From Lysinibacillus sp. FSL K6-0232 (lineage in GTDB: Bacteria > Bacillota > Bacilli > Bacillales_A > Planococcaceae), in assembly GCF_038008325.1 (NCBI RefSeq), contig NZ_JBBOYW010000001.1:610001-674000 (forward strand): a DNA stretch of 64,000 nucleotides, in the 5' to 3' direction. Positions within the stretch are counted from its first letter, which is position 1; every line of letters begins with the position of its first letter. Below, in pieces: positions 40,997-53,730 of this stretch. The notes under the pieces were generated by a model, which worked only from the letters and a program-made list of their open reading frames with translations, made no database searches and was not told the DNA's origin. The translations under genes were made by a program, and so were the position numbers.

Positions 40997-43900
40997 ATGG
41001 CAAAGCAAAACAAAGGCCGTAAGTTCTTCGCGGCATCAGCAACAGCTGCATTAGTTGCATCAGCAATCGTTCCTGTAGCATCTGCTGCGCAAGTAAATGA
41101 TTTAAATAAAGTTTCTGGTTACGCAAAAGAGGCTGTTCAAAACTTAGTTGACAACGGCGTAATCCGAGGTGATCAAAACGGGAACTTCAACCCACTTAAC
41201 GCTATCTCTCGTGCAGAAGCTGCTGAAATCTTCGCTAAAGCTTTAAACCTAACAGCTAGTGGCGATGTAAACTTCAAAGATGTAAAATCTAACCTTTGGT
41301 ACTATGACTCAATTACAGCTGTTGTAGAACAAGGTATCTTTGAAGGTGTAAGCACAACTGAATTTGCACCAAGCAAAAACTTAACTCGTTCTGAAGCTGC
41401 TAAAATTTTAGTAGAAGCTTTCGGTTTTGAAGGTGAAGCAGACGTAGATGGTTTTGCTGACGCTTCTCAAATCAAGCCTTGGGCGAAACAATACTTAGAA
41501 ATCGCAGTAGCAAATGGTATCTTCGAAGGTACTGATGCAAACCGTCTTAACCCGAACAACTCAATCACTCGTCAAGACTTTGCATTAACATTCCAACGTG
41601 CGCTTAACCTAGTGGACAACGAAATTCCAGAAGAAGCTGCATTTGTAAAAGCTATTAACAACACAACTGTTGAAGTAACATTAAGCGAAGAGGTTTCAAA
41701 CGTACAAGCTCTTGACTTTGCGATTGAAGGCTTAGAAATCAAAAACGCTTCTGTGAAACAAACAGACAAAAAAGTAGTTGTATTAACAACAGCTTCTCAA
41801 ACAGCTGAAAAAGAGTATGTTGTAACACTTGATGGCGAAGCAATCGGCGGATTCAAAGGTATCGCTGCTGTCGTACCAACTAAAGTAGAATTAGTAACTC
41901 CTTCCGTACAAGGTAAACTTGGTCAAGAAGTTAAACTTCAAGCTAAAGTTTCTGTAGGCGAAGGTCAATCTAAAGCTGGTATCCCTGTTACTTTCAACAT
42001 TCCAGGTAATAATAATGATGCTGTTAATCCAACAATTGTAGGTGAAGCAGTAACAAATGAAGAGGGTATTGCTACTTATTCTTACACTCGCTACCGTGCT
42101 GATGACGATGCTGTAACTGCATATGCAACTGGCGATCGTTCTAAATTTGCACTTGGCTATGTATTCTGGGGTGTAGATACAATTCTTTCAATTGAAGAAG
42201 TAACTACAGGCGATACAATTAACAACGGTGCGAACAAAACTTACAAAATTACTTACAAAAACCCTAAAACTGGTAACACAGAAGCTAACAAAACATTCAA
42301 CGTTGGTTTTGTTGAAAACATGAACGTAACATCTGATAAAGTAGCAAACGCTACAATTAACGGTGTTGCAGCAAAACAATTAAACAATGTTACTACTCCA
42401 GAAGTAGCAAAAGTGACAACTGACTCTAAAGGTGAGGCTACGTTCACAGTTTCTGGTACAAACACAGAAGTAACACCTGTAGTATTTGATGTAAATACTA
42501 CTGCGAACGAAAGCGCAAACCTTTACAAAGCTTCTTTACTACAAGCTTCTGCTTCTAAAGTGAAATTTGCAGCAGTACAAGCAGAGTACACTATTGAGGT
42601 AACTCGTGAAGGTGGCGAAGTAGCTGCACTTGCTGACAGCAACAATATCAATGGTCGTGAATACAAAGTTATCGTAAAAGATAAAGATGGTAAAGTAGCG
42701 AAAAATGAAATTGTTAATGTTGCATTCAACGAAGATTTAGATCGTGTAATTTCAACAAATACAAACGCTAAATTTATTAATAATGAAGATGAAGTTTTCT
42801 ATCCTACTACTGCTGGTACTGATGGAAACACAGCTAAACAAATCACTGTGAAAACAGATGAAAAAGGTGAAGCTAAATTCTATATCGGTTCTGAGGTAAA
42901 AGATGACTATGCAACACCAGTAGCTTGGATTGATATCAATACATCTAATGCTAAAGAAGCTACACTTGATGAAGGCGAACCAAAAACAGTTGCACCAATT
43001 TCTTACTTCAAACAAGCATATCTTGATGGTGCATCAGTAAAATCTTATGATGCAGATGGTAAGAAAAAAGATAAGTTTGATGGTGCTGCTGAAGCAACAT
43101 TTAAAGCTGAATTAGTAAACCAAAGTAATAAAGTAATTAAAACAGTGTCACCTAAATCAGTAACTTACACAGTACGTAACACAGGTGCAAATGATGTTTT
43201 AGTAGCTGGAGAAATTGTTTCACCAGGTCGTAACATTACACTATCATTCCCTGGTAAGTTAACTTCATCTGATTTAAAAGTGAAACTTAGAGATGCTGAG
43301 AAGTCATCATCTGTACATGTAGTTGCTACTGGTGTAGCAGTTAACCCTGTTGATGGTAAAGATTTTGCATTCACTGCTAAAGAAGCAACTGCAACATTTA
43401 CAGCTTCAGTTGATGTACCTAACAACTATATTGGTCATGTTGTAGCTGTTAATAAAGCAGATGAAACTTTAACATTTAAAGGTAAAAAAGCTATTTCTCT
43501 TAAAGGTGCAAAATTTGTATCTGAAAATAATTCTCCACTTGCAGATTTAGATGAATTTGTTAAAGAATTAGAGAAGTTCGAAAAGGGTGTTGAAGTACAA
43601 TACAGTAAAGATGCTGATGGCAACGTGACATTTAAAATTGTACGTGCGCTTATTGGTGGTGACGCTGGTGATAAAGTAGCTGTTGATCAATACAAATCTA
43701 CTTTAAATAAAGCTGTTGAAACTACAGCTTATTCTCCTGGTGAACTTGCAACTGCAACTGTTGATACTGCTCAGATTCTTCAAACAGCAGGTCAAACAAT
43801 CGAAGTGAATGGCGTGAAGTTCACGTATTATAATACATCTGGTGGTATAGTGACGCCTGAGTCAAATTACTATAATTCTTCTGCTGACTTAGAATTCAAA

Positions 43901-44278
43901 ATTAAAGAGCGTACAGGCATTAATGCTACAGTTAGTGGTAATGTTCTTACATTATCAGCTGCTAAAGATGGTAAGTTCAACTACGCTGTTAATGGTGGTG
44001 CTAAATTAGAGAGTACTGATGGTAAACTAGGTAAATCTCAAGAAGTTACATTTACATTCTCTAATGCATTGAATATTGCAGTAGGAGATGCAGTAAAAGT
44101 TGTAGCTAATGGTACAACTGCTACTGGTACTGTGGCTTCTACAGCAGATGGTAAGAAATCTGTAACTGTGAAATTTGTAGCACGAATTACAGGTCCTGTT
44201 ACTACATTCGAAGTAACTGATTCAACTAAAAAGAATATAGTAACTGTTAAAGACAGTAGCGTACCTCTTAATAACTAA
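40997..44278 (+). CDS. S-layer protein with three N-terminal SLH domains
   Basis: Main surface-array protein, 1093 residues. Signal peptide with cleavage expected after ASA (residue 30). Three SLH domains at about 32-210: VNDLNKVSGYAKEAVQNL, VIRGDQNGNFNP and FKDVKSNLWYYDSITAVVEQ mark the first two. They bind the pyruvylated wall polymer. The rest is rich in T, V, A, K and N with Big/Ig-like beta modules (VTFNIPGN, EGIATYSYTRY). GGGAGG precedes ATG. Codon use is strongly biased at the 5' end, as in highly expressed genes. Tandem promoters, a long leader and a strong terminator fit very high expression. Many Ser/Thr are available for glycosylation by the cluster downstream. Confidence 0.95.
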   Translation: MAKQNKGRKFFAASATAALVASAIVPVASAAQVNDLNKVSGYAKEAVQNLVDNGVIRGDQNGNFNPLNAISRAEAAEIFAKALNLTASGDVNFKDVKSNLWYYDSITAVVEQGIFEGVSTTEFAPSKNLTRSEAAKILVEAFGFEGEADVDGFADASQIKPWAKQYLEIAVANGIFEGTDANRLNPNNSITRQDFALTFQRALNLVDNEIPEEAAFVKAINNTTVEVTLSEEVSNVQALDFAIEGLEIKNASVKQTDKKVVVLTTASQTAEKEYVVTLDGEAIGGFKGIAAVVPTKVELVTPSVQGKLGQEVKLQAKVSVGEGQSKAGIPVTFNIPGNNNDAVNPTIVGEAVTNEEGIATYSYTRYRADDDAVTAYATGDRSKFALGYVFWGVDTILSIEEVTTGDTINNGANKTYKITYKNPKTGNTEANKTFNVGFVENMNVTSDKVANATINGVAAKQLNNVTTPEVAKVTTDSKGEATFTVSGTNTEVTPVVFDVNTTANESANLYKASLLQASASKVKFAAVQAEYTIEVTREGGEVAALADSNNINGREYKVIVKDKDGKVAKNEIVNVAFNEDLDRVISTNTNAKFINNEDEVFYPTTAGTDGNTAKQITVKTDEKGEAKFYIGSEVKDDYATPVAWIDINTSNAKEATLDEGEPKTVAPISYFKQAYLDGASVKSYDADGKKKDKFDGAAEATFKAELVNQSNKVIKTVSPKSVTYTVRNTGANDVLVAGEIVSPGRNITLSFPGKLTSSDLKVKLRDAEKSSSVHVVATGVAVNPVDGKDFAFTAKEATATFTASVDVPNNYIGHVVAVNKADETLTFKGKKAISLKGAKFVSENNSPLADLDEFVKELEKFEKGVEVQYSKDADGNVTFKIVRALIGGDAGDKVAVDQYKSTLNKAVETTAYSPGELATATVDTAQILQTAGQTIEVNGVKFTYYNTSGGIVTPESNYYNSSADLEFKIKERTGINATVSGNVLTLSAAKDGKFNYAVNGGAKLESTDGKLGKSQEVTFTFSNALNIAVGDAVKVVANGTTATGTVASTADGKKSVTVKFVARITGPVTTFEVTDSTKKNIVTVKDSSVPLNN

Positions 44279-44291
44279 TTTCATTCTTAAG

Positions 44292-44329
44292 AAAAAGACT
44301 TTGTGGAATACTTCCACAAAGTCTTTTTT
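44292..44329 (+). terminator. S-layer gene terminator
   Basis: AAAAAGACTTTGTGGAA (44292-44308) / TTCCACAAAGTCTTTTT (44312-44328): a perfect 17-bp stem, loop of three, T-run. Confidence 0.96.
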
Positions 44330-44733
44330 GTAGTGAGCTTAAGTATGTATATGAACTAGGGTGGTGTAGAAAGTATACCCATAATAGATAGCCCCTTTTC
44401 TATAGTTTTAAAGAGATGGCTATTTTATGTAGATATCCTGAAGCATTTTCAATCAAGACGTATATACTGCTCAATGATGTCAGGTTAGAGTAAATCGTTA
44501 ACACTTGAGTCAGAAGTTTGAACAAGTAAGCTTTAAAATCAATTCTATGTGTCTTTGCTGTTTCAGTTAAGCTAGGACAAATAGCATTTACTTAAGTCTT
44601 TGCTTCACTGATAGAGAATAGTCACTTTTTTTACCTGATGACAGTGGGATGAATCACATTTCCTAATATTTAATTAGTGATCAATAGTGAGTTTACTTTT
44701 AGTAAGAGAACGTATAATCATCATTTGGAGTTT

Positions 44734-45610
44734 CTAGCCTGCAACTGTGATATCTCTCTTAACAGTATTTATTATTTGAGATGCTGCTAGTAAATCTAAG
44801 TCACATGTTGATGTTACAATATTTTTGATATCTGAATCAGCTGATGCAATTAATAGATATATTCAGTACCATCAATGTTAAGATCTACATTAGACACCTA
44901 AAGTATGCTGTAATCACTGTGCTGCTACAGTTCCATTAGCTATTACAGAAAGAGCATCTACTGCTCCTATAGCTATATTAAATCCTATAGTAAAGTTAAC
45001 AGCCAATTTACCATCTAATACTTTTTCAATTCAGCATAAGTTATTTTAATTGTTCCATTTGTCGAACTAACATTTGCTGACTCAACTACTAATTTCGATG
45101 TTGAATTACTTGTAGCAAGATCGAAAATTGTAGTAATTTCTTGGTTTTCTTAGTAGTAATAATATCAACGACTAAGCCATTTAACTCAGTACCAGCAGTT
45201 TTAGCCGATACGCTGAAATTAGATGAGCAGATTCTTATATCATCAACAGTTTCAGTTGATGTTGTGTATACTCCTGTAGTAATAGATATAGTTTTATTTG
45301 CATCAAAAAGTGATTGAAATGCAGGAAAGTTTGCTAGAACTATTTTTACTTCGTCTTCAGTAGATGAAGTATTTAACTTTGTCAATACATCACCAGTAGT
45401 ACTAGTACCTTCTTTAATGATATAACATCCTCTTTTTCTTCATAAATTACAATGATTTCTTTATTTTTTTATATTTATAATTTCTTAATACTAAAATAAC
45501 GTTATCTATAGATGGGGTTGGTGTGTTACCAAGACCGAAATATTTACAAGTTTTTCGCCTTTACTAGCATAGTTAATTACTTTTATCAAATGTAGCAACA
45601 AGATATTGCC
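44734..45610 (-). pseudogene. Decayed S-layer-like gene fragment, inverted relative to the intact gene
   Basis: The reverse strand holds coding remnants broken by frameshifts and stops. One piece reads VNFTIGFNIAIGAVDALSV then IANGTVAA, clearly related to VTFTFSNALNIAVGDAVKVV and VANGTTATG at the end of the intact S-layer protein. Others: EITTIFDLATSNSTSKLVVE, FPAFQSLFDANKTISITTG, AKTAGTELNGLVVDIITTK, and DIKNIVTST, ending ITVAG-stop at 44734. No SLH part or start is left. Limits are approximate. The convergent orientation rules out simple tandem duplication. Confidence 0.72.
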
Positions 45611-45901
45611 CTAGTACTATTTCAACAATAGCTTGAGGTGTTAGCTGCTTTTTTTATTACTCTAGTAATATTGTATAAGACGAAGTGATTGTAATTTTAT
45701 TCGTTGTAATAATGTGTGGATACATAATAATAATTTTGGAACTCTAGATGCCAAATATAGTCTTGTTGTTCCATGTAAAGGCCCATTTCCTTTGCAGTAT
45801 GCTGTGCTACTTTTTTTAAAGTTTGGTTGCTTAGTGGCTAAATTTTGTAGGAGTGATTGTATCTTTGTCGGGGAAGTTGTTTTGGACTGCTTTACATAAG
45901 T

Positions 45902-46935
45902 TTACGCCGTCTTATCCCAAAGAAAGCCTCGTCTACGCATATGGTATATCAATAGATTTCCAATGCGAGCAATTTCCTGCCGTGTTTTTCCTTGTTCAAG
46001 CTGCTGCAAAATTATTGTTGTTTTTTCATCATATTGCATAAGTATGCCTCCTTGCGATTCTAAAGAATGAACGACTTGTTGAAGTGCCTGGAAATCCGTA
46101 TGCATATAGATAGACGTTGTTCGAACAGTGGCATGACCAAGAAGTCTTTGAATAACCTTGATATTAACATTATACTTTACTAAATTACTAGCAAATGTAT
46201 GACGCAAAGTATGGCAAGTAATTAGCTGGGGTGCTGCATTTCGCGTCTGGCTTTTTTAAAATGCTATTAATATATTGAGATGAAATGCTATCCATTTTAG
46301 CAAGGGCAAAAAATAAAGCGAATTGCTATTTTTCGGGCGAACAGTATGAAGGTACTGTTGTAATAGTTGAACAGTGCGATGATTTAATGGAACAATGCAA
46401 GATTTATCGCTCTTACCATGTAGAACATACACAATACGCTGTTCAAAATCCACATCGGTTAATAATAGCTGTGTGCACTCACTAATACGTAATCCTGTAT
46501 TAGCAATAAATTGAGCAATAACTCGAATGGTTGGATGTGTTATTTGCTGTGAAAATTGTTGGAGTTTTTCTTCCGTTAAAAAATGACGTTCATGTGTTTA
46601 TGGTTTTAGTGGGATAATATTAAGAGCACAATTACTTTTGAGCATTTTTTAGAAAATGCCAATTAAATAAGCTTTTCATACTATGTGTTTTCCAATTAAT
46701 CGTTGCAACAGCTAGCTATTTTAAAATAAGCATTTGCTGCAACGCCTCTAAATGGTCAACTGTAACCTCATCCAGTATAATGGGGCCATTTATAGTTTCT
46801 GTTAAAAAATTATCCAGCTGTGATAAATCAATTTGATAGCCTCGAAGTGTCTGTTCACTATACTGTCTCAGCGATAAATGCTATAGAAACTGTTGTAAGG
46901 CATCTTCAAATAAAGTTATTTTTCTAAAGCATTGC
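45902..46935 (-). pseudogene. Decayed tyrosine recombinase (XerC/D or phage-integrase type)
   Basis: Read on the reverse strand: an AAAGGAGG site near 46935 with a frameshifted start; a core-binding domain (ALQQF, LRQYSEQTLRGYQIDLSQLD, VTVDHLEALQQML); then the catalytic domain: IANTGLRISECTQLLLTDVD with the first Arg, HGKSDKSCIVPL (beta-hairpin Lys), HTLRHTFASNLVKYN (His, Arg), LGHATVRTTSIYMHTD (His, Tyr). Several stops and at least three frameshifts separate these pieces, so it is not functional as one protein. The last 101 codons (45902-46207) remain open. It lies just beyond the inverted S-layer fragment. Confidence 0.8.
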
Positions 46936-47605
46936 CTCCTTTATTATAAAAATATCTATTTGTCAAATTTATAATCTGAAGGAGGAAAATAGGGAATATT
47001 GAATTTTCAATGTTGGAACTTTATATAATTAAGCAATCTTTATTATAATCAAGATGTAATTTATCAAGGAGAGCAAATAAAGTAGTATGAAATAATAATA
47101 TAAGGCTATCAACTATTTGCAGATAACAGTATTGCCCTGTAATTTGTTTACCATTATTAAAATAACGTGTTAATAAGCAAGACACAGTTAATTTGTGTAT
47201 ATAAAACATGATACAGCAACAAATGCAATGGTTGAGAATCACCAATGTCTTCTGTTCATTAATATTTCACCTGAACATAAACAATGCTTAATTATATTTT
47301 CAGATAAGGAGTGAAATATAAATTTAACTTGCGATTTGAGTGGAATATAAAACGAATATGAGGAAAATTGTTATAAGAAGTGACTAGTATACTGTTATTT
47401 ATTGGACAGGTTTAGTCAATTTGTTACTATGTGTAAAACTAAGTATGTGGATATCTATTTTAAAAATTAAAATTCAAAATTTGTTAAAATATACACTGAA
47501 AAGTTTAACATACTTCCATAATACTTCTATATAATATAAGGAAAATTTATAGATTTTAGTGTATAATGAGCCTGTTATCCAAAAATAAACAAGGGATTGT
47601 GAATA
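46936..47605. other. AT-rich intergenic region, no gene seen
   Basis: About 670 bases between the recombinase relic and the glycan cluster. Small open frames lack ribosome sites or homology. TATAAT-like sequences at about 47530 and 47562 could be -10 elements for the cluster, but no good -35 was found. Confidence 0.6.
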
Positions 47606-48103
47606 ATGCGACTTAAAGAATCTACAAGAAAATATATATTATTAGGAATGATTTTATTTACTGTCATTGGACTTATTTCTGCAAAAGTAGTAGCAAAAGG
47701 TCAAAACGATGAATTTTTAACAGAGGATATGCTGTATCAGCAAGCCAGCCAACTTTTTAATCAAGGTGATTATGCAGAGGCAGCTACTTTGATTGATGAA
47801 TTATTACTTAAACAGCCAGATTTAGAAGTAGTCAATTATTTGGGTGGACTAATTGCTGCTGGTAATGATGATTATAGTAAGGGAGCTATTTTGTTACAGA
47901 AAACATTAGATATCAATCCCCATAAAGTGGAGGATGAAATGTTTATGTTACAATTTGGAGAATTATTATTTTTTGCGGAGCGGCTTGAAGATGCAAAAGT
48001 TGTATTGGAGAAGTGTCGTGATTCGGGCTGGACTTCAGAGACATATCCAATGTATCAGGAACGTGTGACAGAATTATTAACTCAAATTGAGAATATGCAA
48101 TAA
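47606..48103 (+). CDS. TPR-like protein with N-terminal membrane anchor
   Basis: 165 residues. One N-terminal helix (YILLGMILFTVIGLISAKVV), then an exposed helical region with TPR character: YQQASQLFNQGDYAEAATLI, VVNYLGGLIAAGNDDYSKGA, LLQKTLDINPHKVEDE, LEDAKVVLEK. AAGGGA precedes ATG. It starts the glycan cluster, 15 bases before the ligase-type gene. TPR proteins often accompany Wzy_C proteins, so a partner or scaffold role is inferred. Confidence 0.75.
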   Translation: MRLKESTRKYILLGMILFTVIGLISAKVVAKGQNDEFLTEDMLYQQASQLFNQGDYAEAATLIDELLLKQPDLEVVNYLGGLIAAGNDDYSKGAILLQKTLDINPHKVEDEMFMLQFGELLFFAERLEDAKVVLEKCRDSGWTSETYPMYQERVTELLTQIENMQ

Positions 48104-48118
48104 GGAAGGTAAATTTAT

Positions 48119-50666
<2,548 letters not shown>

Positions 50667-50681
50667 GAAGGTGTGATGAAA

Positions 50682-51662
50682 ATGAAAGCGCTAATTACAG
50701 GTGTACAAGGATTTGTCGGAAAGTATTTAGCAGATCATTTACTTTCGCAAGGAATAGAGGTATGGGGGACTTCACGTGAGGAATCCCCCTTGCTTCATTT
50801 AACGCATGGTAATGTGAAAATAATAAAAAATGATTTAAATAGCGAAGAAGAGATTTTGAATTTATTGCAAAATAGCAAGCCTGACTATATCTTTCATTTA
50901 GCAGGACAAAGTAATGTGAAAAAGTCTTGGGAGGATAAAGCAGGAACATTTTACGCAAATGTCAACAAAACAATTTTCTTACTAGACGCCTGTGTACGTT
51001 ATCAAAAAGAGAATCCAAACATGCGACTTTTAACAGTAGGTTCCTCCGAAGAATATGGAAAAGTAGAACCCCATGAATTACCAATTAAAGAAACAACACC
51101 ACTACGCCCAATGAGTCCTTATGGTGCATCAAAGGCAGCCGTTTCTATGTTAATTCAACAATATCATAAAGCACATGGATTGAATGTGGTTCATGTTAGA
51201 CCATTTAATCATATTGGTCCAGGGCAGGCTGAAGGGTTTGTTGTCCCTGATTTTTCAAATCAAATTGTAAGAATAGAAACAGGACAAATAGAGCCAGTAA
51301 TCAGAGTAGGAAATTTATCAGCTGCTAGAGATTTTATTGATGTCAGAGATATTGTTGATATTTACACCAAATTAATGATTTTGAAAAGAAGTGATGAATT
51401 ATTTGGGAGTGTAATCAATGTATGTTCTGGAGAATCAAGAGGAATTCGGGAAATTCTTGATATATTGGTGGAGAATTCTGAAGCATGTATAACAATTGAG
51501 ATAGATGAAAGTAAATTACGACCGATTGATATGCCAATATACTTTGGTGAGAGAAGTATATTAGATAGATATTTACCTAACTTAGATTACATTAAAGTTG
51601 AGGAGACTTTAAGGGATACATTAAAAAGCACTAGGCGGTTAAAAGAAAATGAAAGTGATTAA
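50682..51662 (+). CDS. rmd: GDP-4-keto-6-deoxy-D-mannose reductase (GDP-D-rhamnose synthase)
   Basis: 326-residue SDR. MKALITGVQGFVGKYLADHL, VGSSEEYGKVEP, SPYGASKAAVSMLI (Tyr-Lys), VRPFNHIGPGQAEGFVVPDF and GNLSAARDFIDVRDIVD all fit Rmd, which yields GDP-D-rhamnose. A GDP-fucose synthase would look different and act as an epimerase. ATG 50682 has AGAAGG ten bases upstream; GTG 50673 and ATG 50676 are poorer. The 3' end overlaps the ABC permease start by 14 bases. Confidence 0.88.
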   Translation: MKALITGVQGFVGKYLADHLLSQGIEVWGTSREESPLLHLTHGNVKIIKNDLNSEEEILNLLQNSKPDYIFHLAGQSNVKKSWEDKAGTFYANVNKTIFLLDACVRYQKENPNMRLLTVGSSEEYGKVEPHELPIKETTPLRPMSPYGASKAAVSMLIQQYHKAHGLNVVHVRPFNHIGPGQAEGFVVPDFSNQIVRIETGQIEPVIRVGNLSAARDFIDVRDIVDIYTKLMILKRSDELFGSVINVCSGESRGIREILDILVENSEACITIEIDESKLRPIDMPIYFGERSILDRYLPNLDYIKVEETLRDTLKSTRRLKENESD

Positions 51663-52422
51663 AGAGTTAATAACATACAGACAAATGCTAAAGACGTTAG
51701 TTCAATCAAATTTAAGAACGAGATATAAAGGCTCTGTTTTTGGTTTTTTATGGACATTTATAAATCCATTAATTATGTTATTAATATATGGGGTTGTTTT
51801 CTCTAACATAATGAGAATTGATATAGAGAATTATTATCTCTTTATATTTATTGGCATATTACCTTGGATGTACTTCCTCTCTTCAATTCAAGCTGGGGTG
51901 GCATCTATAGTTAGCAATTCAAATTTGGTGAAAAAAATTTATTTCCCTAGAGAAGTCTTACCACTCTCAATAGTATTAGGGTCATTAATAAACTATCTGT
52001 TGAGTTTAATTATTCTATTTGCTGCTTTTATAATATTAGATGTTAAAATAACTATTACAATTGCATATTTCCCTTTAATTTTATTAATTCAAACAGTATT
52101 AACAATTGGATTAACTTTTTTTGTTTCTGCAATTAATGTGTATTTTAGGGATTTAGAACATATGCTAGGCCTTTTGCTAAGTGCATTATTCTATGTTACA
52201 CCAATCATTTATCCTGTCTCTATGGTACCCGAAAAGTTAAGGTATTTATTTGTTTTGAATCCTTTAAATCCTATAATATCAAGTTATCAGGATATATTTT
52301 ATTATCACAGGTCTCCAAATTTAGTATCTTTAGGATTTGTAAGTATTGTCGCAGTATTTGCCTTGATTATCGGATGGTATGTTTTTAGAATTTTAAATAA
52401 GAGATTTGCTGAAGAAGTATAA
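51649..52422 (+). CDS. wzm: Polysaccharide ABC transporter permease (Wzm type)
   Basis: ABC-2 membrane subunit, 257 residues, six predicted helices. LVQSNLRTRYKGSVFGFLWT is the typical amphipathic start of Wzm/TagG-type permeases; FINPLIMLLIYGVVFSNI follows. It would move an undecaprenyl-linked glycan across the membrane with the ATPase encoded next. Overlaps rmd by 14 bases; its ribosome site is weak, so translational coupling is likely. Confidence 0.92.
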   Translation: MKVIKELITYRQMLKTLVQSNLRTRYKGSVFGFLWTFINPLIMLLIYGVVFSNIMRIDIENYYLFIFIGILPWMYFLSSIQAGVASIVSNSNLVKKIYFPREVLPLSIVLGSLINYLLSLIILFAAFIILDVKITITIAYFPLILLIQTVLTIGLTFFVSAINVYFRDLEHMLGLLLSALFYVTPIIYPVSMVPEKLRYLFVLNPLNPIISSYQDIFYYHRSPNLVSLGFVSIVAVFALIIGWYVFRILNKRFAEEV

Positions 52423-52437
52423 TTTGGAGTGATGTAT

Positions 52438-53730
52438 ATGGACATAGCGGTACAAGTAAAAAATGTAACTAAAAATTATAGAATGTACGCATACAAAAAT
52501 TCTACTTTAAAAGAGAAGATAGTTAATTTTAAAAAAGAATCATATTCAAATAAATTAGTATTAAATAATGTTTCACTAGAGATAAAAAAAGGTGAAACAA
52601 TTGGATTGATAGGAAGAAATGGTTCAGGAAAAAGTACATTACTTAAATTAATTAGTAAAATAATTTATCCAGACAATGGTGAAATAGACATTTATGGAAG
52701 AGTGTCTAGTTTATTAGAATTAGGTGCGGGGTTCCATCCAGATTTCACTGGTCGAGAAAATATATACATGAATGCATCAATTTTAGGGTTAGCAAAATTG
52801 GAAATTGATGAAAAGCTTGAATCAATAATTGCCTTTTCCGAATTAGAGGATTATATAGATTCACCAGTGAAAACTTATTCTTCTGGAATGTACATGCGAC
52901 TGGCTTTTTCTGTTGCGATTAGTGTAGACCCAGAAATATTATTAATTGATGAGGTGCTCGCTGTAGGAGATAATTCATTTCAAAATAAATGTATAAATAA
53001 ATTAAGAGAACTAAAAGGTTTAGGAAAAACAATTATAATTGTATCACATGATAATTCTATGATGGAAAAATTATGTGATAAATTATACTGGTTAAAAAAT
53101 GGTGAAATTATTTCTATAGGCTATCCTAAGGAAATAATTATCCAGTATTTGGATGATGTTTCTAGAGAAGAAAATAATCGATTAATAAGTAATGAAATTG
53201 TGGTAAATGAAGAGGATAGTATTATTGATGATATTAATCAAGATATAAAAAACAGCATCGTTAGTGAGAATAGATGGGGAAACAAAAAAGTAGAGATATT
53301 GGATGTATTAATAAGAGATAAAAATGGTGAATCTAAAGGAATATTTAAGGTAAATGATAGTATAAATATAGAAATTTTTTATAGAGCAAATGAAAGTTAT
53401 GAAAATATAGTGTTTGGTATAGGGATATTTAGTTCAGAGAAAATAAATTGTTATGGTACTAATACAGATATAGATAAATTTAATTTGAATAACATTCCTG
53501 CTCAAGGGAGTATTGTATTTTCTGTGGAATCTTTAGTGTTGCAACCAGGTGTATATTCACTTGATATAGCTATTCATAAAGATGATGGAGAGCCCTTTGA
53601 CTATATTAGTGGGAAATACAACTTTACTGTTTATTCTGATATAAACGATATAGGGATAGTTAAAATCAATCATGAATGGAAAATAAATTCTTTGCGTTTA
53701 AAGAGAGGAGGAATTGAACTTGACAAGTAA
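52438..53730 (+). CDS. wzt: Polysaccharide ABC transporter ATPase with C-terminal glycan-binding domain (Wzt type)
   Basis: 430 residues. ATPase: Walker A GLIGRNGSGKSTLLK (57-71), signature TYSSGMYMRLAFSVAI, Walker B EILLIDEVLAVGD, H-loop IIVSHDNSMM. Residues from about 260 to 430 form an extra beta-rich domain (VEILDVLIRDKNGE, FKVNDSINIEIFYRA, FSVESLVLQPGVYSLDIAI), the Wzt-C fold that in E. coli O8/O9a binds the capped end of the glycan. ATG 52438 follows GGAGTG by six bases. The next gene is a methyltransferase, which fits a capping-recognition pair. Confidence 0.93.
   Translation: MDIAVQVKNVTKNYRMYAYKNSTLKEKIVNFKKESYSNKLVLNNVSLEIKKGETIGLIGRNGSGKSTLLKLISKIIYPDNGEIDIYGRVSSLLELGAGFHPDFTGRENIYMNASILGLAKLEIDEKLESIIAFSELEDYIDSPVKTYSSGMYMRLAFSVAISVDPEILLIDEVLAVGDNSFQNKCINKLRELKGLGKTIIIVSHDNSMMEKLCDKLYWLKNGEIISIGYPKEIIIQYLDDVSREENNRLISNEIVVNEEDSIIDDINQDIKNSIVSENRWGNKKVEILDVLIRDKNGESKGIFKVNDSINIEIFYRANESYENIVFGIGIFSSEKINCYGTNTDIDKFNLNNIPAQGSIVFSVESLVLQPGVYSLDIAIHKDDGEPFDYISGKYNFTVYSDINDIGIVKINHEWKINSLRLKRGGIELDK

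Noticed and set aside
45714-46041. Two forward-strand open frames of about 60 codons
   Set aside because: Shadows of the reverse-strand recombinase relic and its flank, without ribosome sites.
47021-47245. Reverse-strand 74-codon frame
   Set aside because: AT-rich, no ribosome site, no family resemblance.
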